Shown here in pieces: positions 1-10,682 of a stretch of DNA of 64,000 nucleotides. This DNA comes from Sophora flavescens. Its lineage: Eukaryota > Streptophyta > Magnoliopsida > Fabales > Fabaceae. How positions within the stretch are numbered: position 1 is the stretch's first letter; every line of letters begins with the position of its first letter. The notes beneath the pieces were generated by a model, which was not told where the DNA came from, ran no database searches, and worked only from the letters and a program-made list of their open reading frames with translations. Location: positions 72,987,676 to 73,051,675 of the forward strand of contig CM061065.1 in assembly GCA_030762895.1 (NCBI GenBank). Reading direction: 5' to 3'. A program made the translations under genes and the position numbers.

Positions 1-219
1 TATATATATTTTTTTTTATCATGGAAAGCTATAATGGTCTCTAACCACTGCTCTTTTTTTTTTATAAGCCAAAAGTATTGATGACAGTACAAAGGGGAGA
101 AAAAGGCAAAAGGCATGATATAAATCTCCCCCATAATAGCATACTGATTTTAACTTGTAGCTTAAACCAATGGGGAGAAAAAGCACGCAGCCATGCTAAG
201 AAGAATGAGCAAGGACGAA

Positions 220-1174
220 ACTAAGAAACCGGATCAGGATCCTGCAATTCCATTGCATATGGATAAATCAGGATACACACCCTATAAGACGTAGACACCA
301 ATAAGAGAAAGTAGAACCATTGGACGTTACTGCACTCTATAACCATGTCTAGAATTGGAACTTATCAGTTCAATCAAGGCCAAAAGATCCAATTTTCCAT
401 TGTTGAAAATCATTTCATTGTGAAGCAGCCATATTGACCAGACCATGGAGAGCAAAAAAAAAAAAAAAAAAAAAAAAACTCCTGGACTTTCTGACTTTTC
501 TTCCTTTAATACGAAAGATAGTGTGAGATTAAATCAAAAGCCTTACCTAAGGAACACTAAGGCAGCTGTAGATAGATTCCCATACTTGAACTGAAAAAGT
601 GCAAGATAAAAAGTTGTTGTGCTGTTTCCTGTTCACCACCACAAAAAACCTAGACAGCAAGCTAAGGATCCAAAAACACCTTTCTTTGTAAAAGATTGGC
701 CCTTGTAGGAAGACAGTCTAAAAATAGTTGCCAAGAGAAAACAAGAACTTTTGTTGGTGCATAGCTAACCCAAATATTCCTAAAAATGGAAACAAACCTG
801 GAATGGAACTAAGAGATTGAGTTTATGACATCATAAAGGCATAGGCATATTTAACTGAGTACACCTTCGAAATGTTTACTTTCAAACCCACACATCTCCC
901 TCCTCCCTAGAAAGAAATACCCTTCCATAATCTTCTTGAACAACCTAACCATTTCTTCCTCCCACACTAATTCGCCACTGCCACCTCCACCTCCACTGTC
1001 ACTTCCCTAACAAACTTAAGTTGAAAAGATCCAAGTTTTTAACCCCTAACCCTCTTCAGTCTTTTGAAGAACAAACCTTCTTCCAAGTAACCCAAGGGAT
1101 TATCCTTTTCCCTTCACAGTCACCCCCACAAAAAGGATCTCTAAATCCGGAGTAATATTTTAAGAACTTTCCTG
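220..1174 (-). pseudogene. L1-type LINE ORF2 C-terminal remnant
   Basis: Read on the minus strand, this is the decayed C-terminal half of a plant L1 retrotransposon reverse transcriptase. Near 1020-1110 it encodes WVTWKKVCSSK, then a stop, then RGLGVKNLDLFNLSLLGK, the usual block after the RT domain. Around 640-790 the frames give APTKVLVFSWQLFLDCLPT and a Cys/His stretch typical of the zf-RVT zinc-binding domain. Near 360-450 comes VWSIWLLHNEMIFNN, the usual end of that domain. Several stops and frameshifts and an interrupting A-run (about 454-478) show it is dead. It is cut at 1174 by the LTR element that follows. Exact limits are uncertain. Confidence 0.7.
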
Positions 1175-2967
1175 TGTCACACCCCGTTTTCTCGATTAAG
1201 GAATCGGATAAGGATTAAACGTGCGTGATGGATTAATCTTGTTTGTTAAGTGCTTGTGAGTCGGTAAACCAAGTTTGAAGTCAATCGGATTTAAAATGGA
1301 CTCAGAGTTCATCGAAACGCGCGAAATCAAAATGGATGACACGTGGCTGATACTGGAGCCAGCATTGGGAAGTGGCGCTCAGCACCCTGCATTGCCACCT
1401 AACCCCACTATTTCTTCTTCTCCACCCACTTTGCATTCGTTTCCTCTCACTTCAACCACGAACCAGGCCTGTTCTAGTGAAAGTAGAGCTTCTTAGTGAG
1501 AGAAAGTTGTGATTCGGAGAGATTCGCTCGACCGTTTTCGATTCCGACTTTGAATACACGTTCAGGGCGACGAGGACGTCAAGCACATACCTTCGATTTG
1601 TCAATTAGTGGAGGTAATGCTCGAGTCCCTAACTCGTCAACGCGTCGACATTGTCATTTACTATGTTTTGTGAATCTTGCTTCGATTTTGACTTTGTCTA
1701 TGAAACTGTTGTAAGATTAGGGTTTATGACATTGTCGAGACTATGTCCATGTGTTTCTGACGAATTTCGGAGTATCGAGGCATTCATCGTGAGTGAGGCA
1801 GCAACTGTTCCAGGGAGAGGGGCATGAGTTTCGAGGTGTGGAAGCGACATTACGATTGTCTAAGGTGGGGATCAAGTATCTGACACGTCAGAGAGGCAAG
1901 CGTAGTATTGTATATTATGCTGTATGCGTAGCGTGCCCCAGACTCTACTAGTTGTCGAGTAGCTTGAGATATTTAAATCCCTATTGAAACTGATTTTTAA
2001 AGATGTATACAAGATTTAATTATGGCACACTTATCGATGTTATGACTGCTTTATTGTTTTACGTGCATATGCTAAAGTTGGCTATTTTGTTGTTTATTGC
2101 TATTGATGGTTTTACTGTTGGTTGACATGTGTTGTTTGCTATATATGCATGATGATGTTTGATGACATGATGTTATTTAATTATGTTAAGTTATTATTGA
2201 TGTTGAGGATGATTATATTATGATGTTGGTGTTGATGCCGTTGAGGTTGTCTGGATTGTTTGTTTGTGCTCTTGGAAAACCTAGTTGACACCTGAGGGTA
2301 CGCTATCCAGTAATGAAGAGAATGGATTATGGAAACGGTATATGGGTACCGAGTTGAGATTGTGGATGTCGAGTGCATCGTAATACGTGTAAGTGAGTAA
2401 CGGTACCGGTGTCAACTTAGGTTTGTCTTGCATTGCATATTTGCCAAAGTGGTGAGCTGTATGACTGGGAGTCATGCGAGGTTGGTGTACCCATTTGCGG
2501 GTACGAAATGTGAGCGGGACGGTTCAGGGAACCTTGGGGATGTAGCCGGGTTCGGATTGACCCATAGTGGGCAATGGTTTGCATCCATTCTGTCGTGGTC
2601 TCTACTGGTACTCGACTATCTCGACGTTTGGGTCTGGAGTGTTCCAGTCTATGGTGGACATTCCGAGGTGACTAAGATACCCTTATTGGAGTTGAGCTCA
2701 TATGGGAAGCACCCTTATTGGTCACAGTGAGTGGAACTGTTACTAGGATAAACCAGCTGACATTCTCTAGGGGATCAATATCCCTTGTGTGAGAGATCGG
2801 TCGACATACATAGGAGTTTAACTCCTTAGAGGATTGATCCTAGTTGGATAATCGAGGTTGACTGCGATAATATGACTCGAGAGATGTTTGCTGCATGTGT
2901 TTACTGCTGTTTGATAGTATGCTTTACTATGTTTTCCCTATCCCTGTTTTAATGGTAGTGTTGAGAT

Positions 2968-3177
2968 TCTTCTTCTTCTTCTTCTTCTTCTTCTTCTTCT
3001 TCTTCTTCTTCTTCTTCTTCTTCTTCTTCTTCTTCTTCTTCTTCTCTATGTTTTCCCTATCCCTGTTTTAATGGTAGTGTTGAGATTCTTCTTCTTCTTC
3101 TTCTTCTTCTTCTTCTTCTTCTTCTTCTTCTTCTTCTTCTTCTTCTTCTTCTTCTTCTTCTTCTTCTTCTTCTTCTT
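2968..3177. repeat. Duplicated (TTC)n microsatellite in LTR
   Basis: Two runs of TTC (about 2968-3044 and 3086-3177) are separated by a duplicated spacer reading TATGTTTTCCCTATCCCTG and onward. The same spacer also precedes the first run, so the unit spacer plus TTC run was duplicated. The 3' LTR has only a short impure version near 10487-10528. On the minus strand it reads as a long glutamate run, which is not a gene. Confidence 0.9.
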
Positions 3178-3189
3178 TGTATTGGTTCG

Positions 3190-3460
3190 TCAGATGAGCA
3201 GCAGCCATATGCCGATGGCGATCGGCGTCAAATGAGCAGCAGCCATATGCCGATGGCGATAAGACCGGAGCAGCGTCATATGCACTACCTGTAGATGGTT
3301 CCGCCGAGGGTCTAAACCCTGGGGGACATTGAGATCGTATATCATGACGACCACGGGTGGTAGGTCGTAGCATTGTTATCAGCAGCCAAGGTCGTAGCAT
3401 TGTTATCAGCAGCCAATGCACCGCTACCAACGTCGTAGCATTGTTATCAGCAGCATGAGT
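3190..3460. repeat. Short tandem duplications within the LTR
   Basis: Two families lie side by side. A unit containing AGCAGCAGCCATATGCCGAT occurs twice (about 3195-3220 and 3232-3262). A unit with GTCGTAGCATTGTTATCAGC occurs three times (about 3364, 3390 and 3432). Neither is repeated in the 3' LTR, so the expansion happened in this copy after insertion or in its parent. Confidence 0.85.
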
Positions 3461-3996
3461 CTGCGTGGGATCCCTGGATTCATACCAGGGATGCCAGGGA
3501 CTATCATCGTGCCTTTGTGGAGGGTGAGGGTAGTTCCAGACACCCATATCGTCTGTGATATGGTTCGTTGGTAGCGTCTGCTAGGGAGTGCCTCAATGAG
3601 CATCGTCTTCTTTTGATATTTTGATTTTGGATGTATTTTGTGAGAGGCGGGCGATTAGATGTTGTTTGCATAGGTTTTTATGTGTCTTTCTCTGTGACCA
3701 GTTACTGTTTCTTTGACTCGGTTTGTATAGACGATAGGCTTTTGATCCCTCTGTTGGGATCGATGGTACAGTTGGACACATGATGTATATACTATGTACA
3801 TATTTGCTGTTTTATCTTTCTTCCACTGTGTATGTTTTATGTTTTGTTTTTCTTTCACGTTTTCGCAAACTTATAATATTTTCGAAAGTATATCCTCGCT
3901 AACACTAATTAAATGTATTAAGGAATAGTATATAATGGTGGTATCAGAGAGGTATGCTTAATTCCATGTGACACTCGCAAGGGTGTTACAATTTAG

Positions 3997-4010
3997 TGGT
4001 ATTAGAGCAG
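3997..4010 (+). other. Primer-binding site (initiator Met tRNA)
   Basis: TGGTATTAGAGCAG lies six bases after the LTR end. The plant iMet tRNA 3' end is complementary to TGGTATCAGAGC, so there is one mismatch (C to T). This fixes the orientation of the element as plus and the end of the 5' LTR. Confidence 0.9.
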
Positions 4011-4269
4011 CTCGGTTCTAAACCTGACTGTGGGGAATTGAATCCAATGAGGATTGGGGACCTTGTGGTAGGATGAGTACCGACACTATTAGTTGAATCC
4101 ACATTTGGATGTCAGCTATGCTTAGAATGGGTAGAATGTTTGATACGCGAATTATTTATAAAGTATGAGAATGATTATCTACCGCATTTGAAAGACATAT
4201 ATTGGATGTAACTGTTTATGTATTGAATTATATGTATTACAAGTGAGCACTAATACTTTCTCTTTCAGG

Positions 4270-5483
4270 AAGTTAAAGTGGTGCGTGGAAATGGACGCCG
4301 TGGAAGGGCCAGAATTGGCGGAGTTGCCGATAACCCAACTACTGATAACCTAGGAAGTTCATCGGGAACGAACAGTGGCAGTGAGACCAACGAGACGATG
4401 AGGGTGTTGAGAGAGTTGGAAACTGCCATACTGCAACAAACTCAGCAGAATACTTAGTTCATTAGGAGGCAAGAGGAGAGAGATGATAGGCAGCAACAAC
4501 AAACCATTGCAGCAGAGAAAACTATGAAAGTGTACTGACTGCTTTCATGAAGGGTAATCCACCTCAGTTCGTTGGAGAGTATGACCCAGAAGCATGGGAG
4601 AAGTGGTTGCATGAAGTAGAGAAAGTATTTGTTGTGATGCTTTGCTGTGAGGAACAAAAGGTCACATATTTTGCTTTTATGTTGGTAGGTACAGCTAAAG
4701 CTTGGAAGCGGAATAAGCAGAGACCGCTTGAAGCTGAAGAGCAAGTTATTATCTGGGAGTTGTTTCGGGAGTGCTTTCTGGAGAAGTATTTCCCGAAAAG
4801 TGTCAAAAATGAGAAAGAAAAGGAATTCATGAGCATAAGCAAGGCAACATGATCGTTGGAGAGTACGCTATTAGATTTGAGGATCTGTTGAAGTTTTTTC
4901 TGTATTACCAGATTCACCCAGATGAAGAGTGGGTATGTAGAAGGTTTGAGGATGGGTTAAGGCCTGAACTAAAAAGAGCTATGCTGCCGCTAGAGCTGAA
5001 TCAATTTCCAGCTTTGGTGGAGAAATACACTATTCTAGAGAGTCATGACAAAGCTAAGTCAGAAATGCACTGCTCTAGAGAGTCATTACAAGGTTTTAGT
5101 GGACCCGTTGGAGGAGGTTTCAACCTGAGAGGCAGAGGTGGAAGGTTCCAACAAATGACGAAGCCTTAGAGTCTCCCCAATCAGCAACCAGTTGGTACGA
5201 GTGGTGGAAGTTCTAGACAGAATGTGTCGGGTTTCCTGACGTACTTCAAGTGTGGAGGACCACATCTGATGAAGAATTGTCCTCAGTTCCAGAATACGAT
5301 ATGTTTCCACTGTGGACGTACCGGTCATATTACCCGTTTCTGTACTCAGGGCAATGTGGAGAGGACTCAAGCTCCACAGTGAGGTGGAAGAGCTCAGCGA
5401 GTTGGAACAAGAGCTCAGACTGGAAACCAAGAAGGGAGGCAGACCTCAAGCCAGTGGAAGAGTATTTCCGTGAGAGGATTTGA
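4270..5483 (+). pseudogene. gag of Tekay-like element (broken)
   Basis: Encodes the capsid/nucleocapsid polyprotein that packages element RNA. The retrotransposon gag domain is visible from about 4547 (GEYDPEAWEKWLHEVEKVF, then a CTAKAW-like block and FLEKYFPKSV). It continues in another frame from 4849 (EYAIRFEDLLKFF). Two zinc knuckles follow at about 5240-5345, CFKCGGPHLMKNC and CFHCGRTGHITRFC, both CX2CX4HX4C in spirit. A stop near 4456, frame changes near 4850 and 5170-5250 and a lost start show it is dead. No intact start codon could be assigned. Confidence 0.85.
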
Positions 5484-5489
5484 ATCCGT

Positions 5490-5760
5490 TGGAGAACCTG
5501 ATTAGATACATGGTAAGTGTCTAATTTTCGGTAAGCTCTTATCTGTGTTGTTTGATTCGGGGGCTATGCATTCGTTTATTTCCTTAGGTGCATGGATCAT
5601 TTGCAATTAACCGTGTGATCTGAATGTGTCTACCCCTATGAGAGATACATTGACAACTCTTTTTGTTTGTCATAATTTCCTCATTGTTCTACATTGATGG
5701 GATTTTGGGCATGGATTGACTTTCGGCTAACCATGTAGTGCTTGGCTGTTCAACAAAACC
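5490..5760 (+). pseudogene. Retropepsin-like protease remnant
   Basis: Just after gag the plus strand reads LLSVLFDSGAMHSFIS (about 5530-5580). This carries the DSGA active-site motif of gypsy aspartic proteases, which would cleave the Gag-Pol polyprotein. The downstream flap region is not readable in one frame. It continues into the RT part of the same former polyprotein. Confidence 0.75.
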
Positions 5761-5829
5761 CTTTGTTTTTCCAAGCAATCTGTATAATTTCCAGTCAATG
5801 ACAATATATTGGATGATGGATGACTAAAG

Positions 5830-7261
5830 GATTGCATGGTATTGCGTTCTTTGGAAGCCAAGGAGTCTCTGAAAGCAGAAGCGCTTCCTATCATATGCGA
5901 GTTTGCTGAAGTTTTTTCGGATGATGTGCCAGGATTACCACCTAAAAGAGAGATAGAGTTCACGATAGATCTCATACCAGGGACAGGACCGATATCGATC
6001 GCACCTTATCGAATGTCCCCAATGGAGTTGGTGGAGCTTAAGAAGTAGCTTGATGATATGCTTAAGAAGGAGTTCCTCTAACCAAGTGTTTCGATGTGGG
6101 GAGCACTGGTGTTGTTCGTATGAAAGAAGGATAGAAGTTCAAAGTTGTGTGTGGACTACAGGAACCGAACAAGGTAACAATCAACAACAAGTACTCATTG
6201 TCGAGGAATGATGATCTTATGAATCTGTTGGCAGGAGCAACTGTGTTTTCAAAGATAGATATGAGGTTCTGATACTATCAGATCAGAGTGAAGGAAGATG
6301 ATATATCGAAGTCTGCTTTCAGAAGTCGGTATGGTCACTACGAGTATATGGTTATACTATTGGGGTGACTAATGCTCCAGCCATGTTGATGGACTACATG
6401 AATCGGATCTTCAGACCGTACTAGGACAAGTTCGTTGTTGTGTTTATTGACAACATTCTAATCTATTCTTCAAGTAGAGAATAACATTTAGGGCATCTTT
6501 AGGTTGTACTTCAAGTATTAATGGACAGACAACTCTATGCCAAGTTGTCGAAGTGTGAGTTCTGGTTAGACGAAGTACAATTCTTAGGGCATGTGATCAA
6601 CAGAGACGAGATAGTTGTGGATCCTGCTAAAGTTGAAGTAGTGGTGAATTAGTAAAGCCCTAAGACGGTGGGCGAAGTCAGGCATTTTCTTGGTTTGGCA
6701 AGTTACTATAGACGGTTTATTGAGGAATTCTCGAAGATTGCGTTGCCGATGACATAGTTGACAAGAAAAGGAAAGGTGTTTGAGTAGACTAATGAGTGTG
6801 AGGCTAGTTTTCTGGAGTTGAAAAGGAGGCTGACAACATCTCCAGTACTTGTCTTGTCAAATCCGATGGCACCGTTTGATGTGTACAACAATACGTCACA
6901 TCAAGACCTGGGTTGCATTCTCATGCATAATGAGAAAGTAGTGGCGTATGCCTCTAGACAGTTAAGAGTACATGAGAGGAATTACCCAACCCATGACTTA
7001 GAATTGGTCGTAATAGTGTTTGCATTGAAGATAAGGAGACACTATCTGTATGGTGCTCAATTCATAGTGTTCAATGATCATAAAATCCTGAAGTATTTGT
7101 TCGATCAGAAGGAGCTGAACATGAGACAAAGGAGATGGATGGACTTCATAAATGATTATGAGTTTGATCTCCAGTACCATCCTAGAAAAGCAAATGTCAA
7201 AGCAGATGCGTTAAGTCGAAAATATTTGCAAGTGTCATCTGTGATGATCAAGGAGTTATAA
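5830..7261 (+). pseudogene. Reverse transcriptase - RNase H region (broken)
   Basis: RT copies element RNA into DNA and RNase H removes the template. The N-terminal connection is readable from 5836 (EFAEVFSDDVPGLPPKREIE), then the RT palm from about 6120 (CVDYR, FSKIDMRF, GHYEYMV). The polymerase motif near 6440 is FIDNILIYS, where FIDD is expected, so a catalytic aspartate is replaced. RNase H is open from 6818 to 7261 (VYNNTSHQDLGCILMH, YASRQLRVHERNYPTHDLEL, KADALSRK). Multiple in-frame stops (about 6048, 6270, 6368, 6421, 6653) break the frame. Confidence 0.92.
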
Positions 7262-7324
7262 CTGATCGAGCAGTTAAGAGACATGAATCCAGAGATAACG
7301 GAATTATCCTAGAACGAGATAAGT

Positions 7325-8065
7325 TTGGGAATGGTCACTATTGCTACTGGATTCCTAGACTTAGTTTGGAAGAAGCAAGCGGAAGACCAGTATCTCCAAA
7401 AGGTCAAACAGAAGATAGAAACAGGAGAGTCTATGGAGTTTAAGCAAGGTACCGATGGAATCTTGAGGTTTGGTGATAGGATTTGTGTGCCAAAGGATAG
7501 AGAAGTTAAGAATATGATCTTGGAAGAAGCTTACAAGAGTAAGCTAAGTTTTCATCCAGGTGCCACAAAGATGTATCAAGATCTTAAAAAGATGTTCGGA
7601 TGGCCTGGAATGAAGAAAGAAGTGGTGGAATATGTCCAGTCCTGTTTGGTGTGTCAAAATGCAAAGATTGAACACCAGAAGCCAGCAGGATTATTGCAAT
7701 CTTTTGACGTTCCAGAATGGAAATGGGACAACATTGCAATGGACTTTGTGTTGGGTTTGCCTAGGACACAAAAGAAGTATGATGCAATTTGGGTGATCAT
7801 TGATAGGTTGATGAAATGTGCTCATTTCTTACCTATCAATCATAGGATTTCTTTGGAAAATTTAACCTACTTGTACATTAAGGAAGTAGTGAGGTTGCAT
7901 GGTGTGCCAGCGAGTATAATTTCGGACAGGGATCCGAGGTTTACTTCAAGGTTTTGGCAAAGTCTAAACAATGAATTGGGAACTAAGCTACGTATGAGTT
8001 CGGCTTGTCATCCTAAGACGATGACCAATCGGAAAGGACAATTCAATCTTTGGAAGATTTGTTAA
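7325..8065 (+). pseudogene. Integrase (partial, disabled)
   Basis: The integrase joins element DNA to the host chromosome. The zinc-binding N-terminal part is at about 7540-7670 (FHPGATKMYQDLKKMFGWPG, then CLVCQNAK). The first histidine of the HHCC set seems replaced, as AYKSK stands where AHKSR is usual. The catalytic core shows MDFVLGLP (first Asp) and IISDRDPRFTSRFW (second Asp). The glutamate of the DDE triad is lost because the sequence after SACHPKT runs into a wrong frame and stops at 8065. It is the longest open frame of the element (246 codons). Confidence 0.9.
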
Positions 8066-8329
8066 GAGTGTGTGTACTGGAACACACAGGAAGTGTTGAA
8101 CACCGCTCTATTGGTATGACACCGATGAGAGTCAGTTGATTGGATTGGAGGTGGTACAGCGGACGACTGAACAAGTTAAGAGGATTTCGGAAAGTAGATA
8201 GACAGAAAAGCTACAACGATAAGAGGAGAAGGCTGTTGGATTTCCAAGAGGACGACCATGTTTTCATGAGGGTCACTACAAGAACTGGAATAGGCAGGGC
8301 AATCAAATCTTGAAAGCTTACACCTCATT

Positions 8330-8655
8330 TTATAGGACCTTTTCAGATTCTTCGCCGAATTGGTCCAGTAGCCTATCAAATAGCCTTACCGCCCAATCTT
8401 TCAAATATTCATGATGTTTTTCCTGTATCTCAACATCATAAATACGATCCCGATACATCACACGTAATAGAGCCCGAATCAATCCACACAAGAAAGAATC
8501 TTGAGTATGAAGCTTTAACTGTACAGATTGAGGACCGGAGGATAAAGGAACTTCGCGGAAAGCAGATTCCATTGGTTAGGGTTGTTTGAGAGGAGAGGGA
8601 AGCAGACATGCAACAACGGTATCAGCAACTTTTTGTTTCGGGTAACTTAATTTAA
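8330..8655 (+). pseudogene. Pol C-terminus with chromodomain-like tail
   Basis: The plus frame reads ALPPNLSNIHDVFPVSQHH, then TVQIEDRRIKELRGKQIPL and, past a stop, READMQQRYQQLF. This layout (GPY/F-type end, then a chromodomain-type strand) is usual at the end of Tekay/Del integrases, where the chromodomain directs insertion to heterochromatin. The stop (TGA near 8586) replaces the conserved tryptophan codon after the valines. Confidence 0.8.
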
Positions 8656-8675
8656 ATTTCGAGGACGAAATTTAT

Positions 8676-8693
8676 TTTTAAGGGGGGTAGTAA
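8676..8693 (+). other. Polypurine tract before 3' LTR
   Basis: A purine-rich run, AAGGGGGGTAG, directly precedes the 3' LTR start (TGTAACACCC at 8694). This is where plus-strand DNA synthesis is primed in LTR elements. Confidence 0.85.
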
Positions 8694-10682
8694 TGTAACA
8701 CCCCGTTTTCTCGATTAAGGAATCAAACAAGGATTAAGTGTGTGTGATGGCTTAATCTTGTTTGTTAAGTGCTAGTGAGTCGGTATACCAAGTTTGAAGT
8801 CAATCGGGTTTAAAATGGACTCAGAGTGCATCGAAACGTGTGAAATCAAAATGGATGACACGTGACTGATGCTGGAGCCAGCGTTCAGCACTGGGAAGTG
8901 GCGCTCCGTGCCTAGCGCTGCCACAAAACCCCTCTATTTCTTCTTCTCCACTCACTTTGCATGCATTTCCTCCCACTTCAACCACGAACTATACCTATTC
9001 TAGAGAGAAGGCAAAGCTTCTGAGTGAGAGAAAGTTGTGATTAAGAGAGATTCACTCTACCATTTTCGTTTCCGACTTCAGATACGCGTTCAGGGAGACG
9101 AGCACATTAAGTACATACCTTCGGTTCGTCAAACAGTGGAGTAAATGCTCGAGTCCTTAACTCGTCGAGACGTCGACAATGTCATTTACTTTGTTTTGTG
9201 AATCTTGCTTCGATTCTGTCTTTGTCTGTGAAACTGTTGCAAGATTAGGGTTTATGACATTGTCGGGAGTCTTTCCATGTGTTCAGGATGAATTTTGGAG
9301 CACCGGGGCGTTCGTCGTGAGTGAGGGAGCAGCTGTTCTAGGAAGAGGGGCGCGAGTTTCGAGGTGTGGAAGCGACGTTATGATTGTCTAAGGTGGGAAG
9401 AAAGTATCTGACACGCCGGGGAGGCAAGCATAGTATTGTATATAATGTTGTATGTGTAGGGTGCCCCAGACCCTACTAGTTGTCGAGTAGCTTGCGATAA
9501 TTAAATCCGTATTGAAACTAATTTTTAAAAATTATGGCACATTTATCGATGTTAGGACTGCTTTGTTGTTTTACGTTCATATGCTGATGTTGTCTGTTTT
9601 GTTGTTTATTACTGTTGATGGTTTTGCTGCTGGTTGACGAGTGTTGTTTGCTATATATGCATGATGATGTTTGATGACATGATGTTATTTAATTATGTCA
9701 AGTTATTATTGAAGTTGAGGATGATGATATTATGATGTTGGCGTTGATGCTGTAGAGGTTGTATGGATTGTCTGTTTGTGCTGTTGGAAACCCTAGTTGA
9801 CACCTGAGGGTACGCTTTCAAGTAATGATGAGAATGAACTCTGAAAGTGGTATATTGTTACCTAGTTGAGATTGTGGTGTCGAGTACATTGTAATCCGTG
9901 TAAGTGAGTAACGGTACCGGTGTCAACTCAGGTTTGTGTTGCATTGCATATTTGCCAAAGTGGCGAGTCATGTGACTGGGAGTCATGTGAGGTTGGTGTA
10001 CCTGGGTGCGGGTACGGAATACGAGCAGGACGGTTCAAGGTACCTTGGGGATGCAGTCGGGTTCAGATTGACCGACAATGGCCAATGGTTTGCACCCGTT
10101 GTGTCGTGGTCTTTGCTGGTACTCGACTATCTCGAAGTCTGGGCTCAGAGTGTTGCAGTCTATAGTGGACGTTCCGAGGAGACCAAGATACCCCTATTGG
10201 AGTTGAGCTCATAGGGGGAAGCACCCTTAATGGTCACGGTGAGCTGAACTGTTACCAGGATAAACCAGTTGACATTCTCTGGGGGATCAATATCCCTAGT
10301 GTGAGAGATTGTCCGACATGCATAGGAGTGTGACTCCTTATAGGATTGAATGATTGATCCTAGTTGGAAAATCAAGGTTGACGGTGACAGTATGATTCAG
10401 GAGATGTTTCCTGCATGTGTTGACTACTATTTGATAGTATGCCTTACTATGTTTTCCATATCCCTGTTTTTATGGTAGTGTCGAGATTCTTATCTCCCTT
10501 CTTCTTCTTCTTTTCTTCCTCTTCCTGTGTGTGAATCGATTCGTCAGATGAGAAGTAGCCGTACACCAATGACAATCGAACCGGAGCAGCCCTAGATGCA
10601 TTACCTGCAGATGGTTCCACCGAGGGTCCAGACCCTGGGGGACATTGAGATAGTATATCATGACGATCGTGAGTGGCAGGTC
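8694..10682 (+). repeat. 3' LTR of Tekay-like element, truncated
   Basis: Aligns by eye with 1175 to about 3360 of the 5' LTR: the same start, the CCCAGACCCTACTAGTTGTC block, the GAGTAACGGTACCGGTGTCA block, and GACATTGAGATAGTATATCA near the end. The match stops at a short palindrome at about 10667-10692. The last roughly 600 bp of the LTR, including its CA end, are missing. The sequence then turns into an inverted relative of the same LTR. Confidence 0.9.

Larger units (their letters stand above)
1175..3990 (+). repeat. 5' LTR of Tekay-like element
   Basis: Begins TGTCACACCC and ends GGGTGTTACA, a short terminal inversion with TG...CA ends, and is followed six bases later by the primer-binding site. 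At 2816 bp it is longer than the part matched by the 3' copy, partly because of expanded TTC runs and local tandem duplications at 2968-3460 that the 3' LTR lacks. It holds the promoter and polyadenylation functions of the element. I could not place a TATA box with confidence. Confidence 0.92.
1175..10682 (+). mobile_element. Decayed Ty3/gypsy retrotransposon, Tekay/Del-like chromovirus
   Basis: Two similar LTRs (1175 and 8694 starts; both begin TGT[C/A]ACACCCCGTTTTCTCG) flank a PBS, gag, protease, RT, RNase H, integrase and a chromodomain-like tail in the gypsy order. Long LTRs (about 2.8 kb), the Met-tRNA primer site and the C-terminal KELRGKQIPLVRVV segment fit the Tekay/Del chromovirus clade. 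Many in-frame stops and lost catalytic residues mean it cannot move by itself. The 3' LTR stops at about 10682, so no target duplication can be checked. It sits in an older LINE remnant. Confidence 0.9.

Noticed and set aside
1275..1714. Small open frames near the LTR start
   Set aside because: Repeated with changes and stops in the 3' LTR; LTR sequence, not genes.
3068..3547. Minus-strand open frame with a long glutamate run
   Set aside because: It is the reverse reading of the TTC microsatellite and nearby tandem repeats inside a plus-strand LTR; no domain or conserved part.
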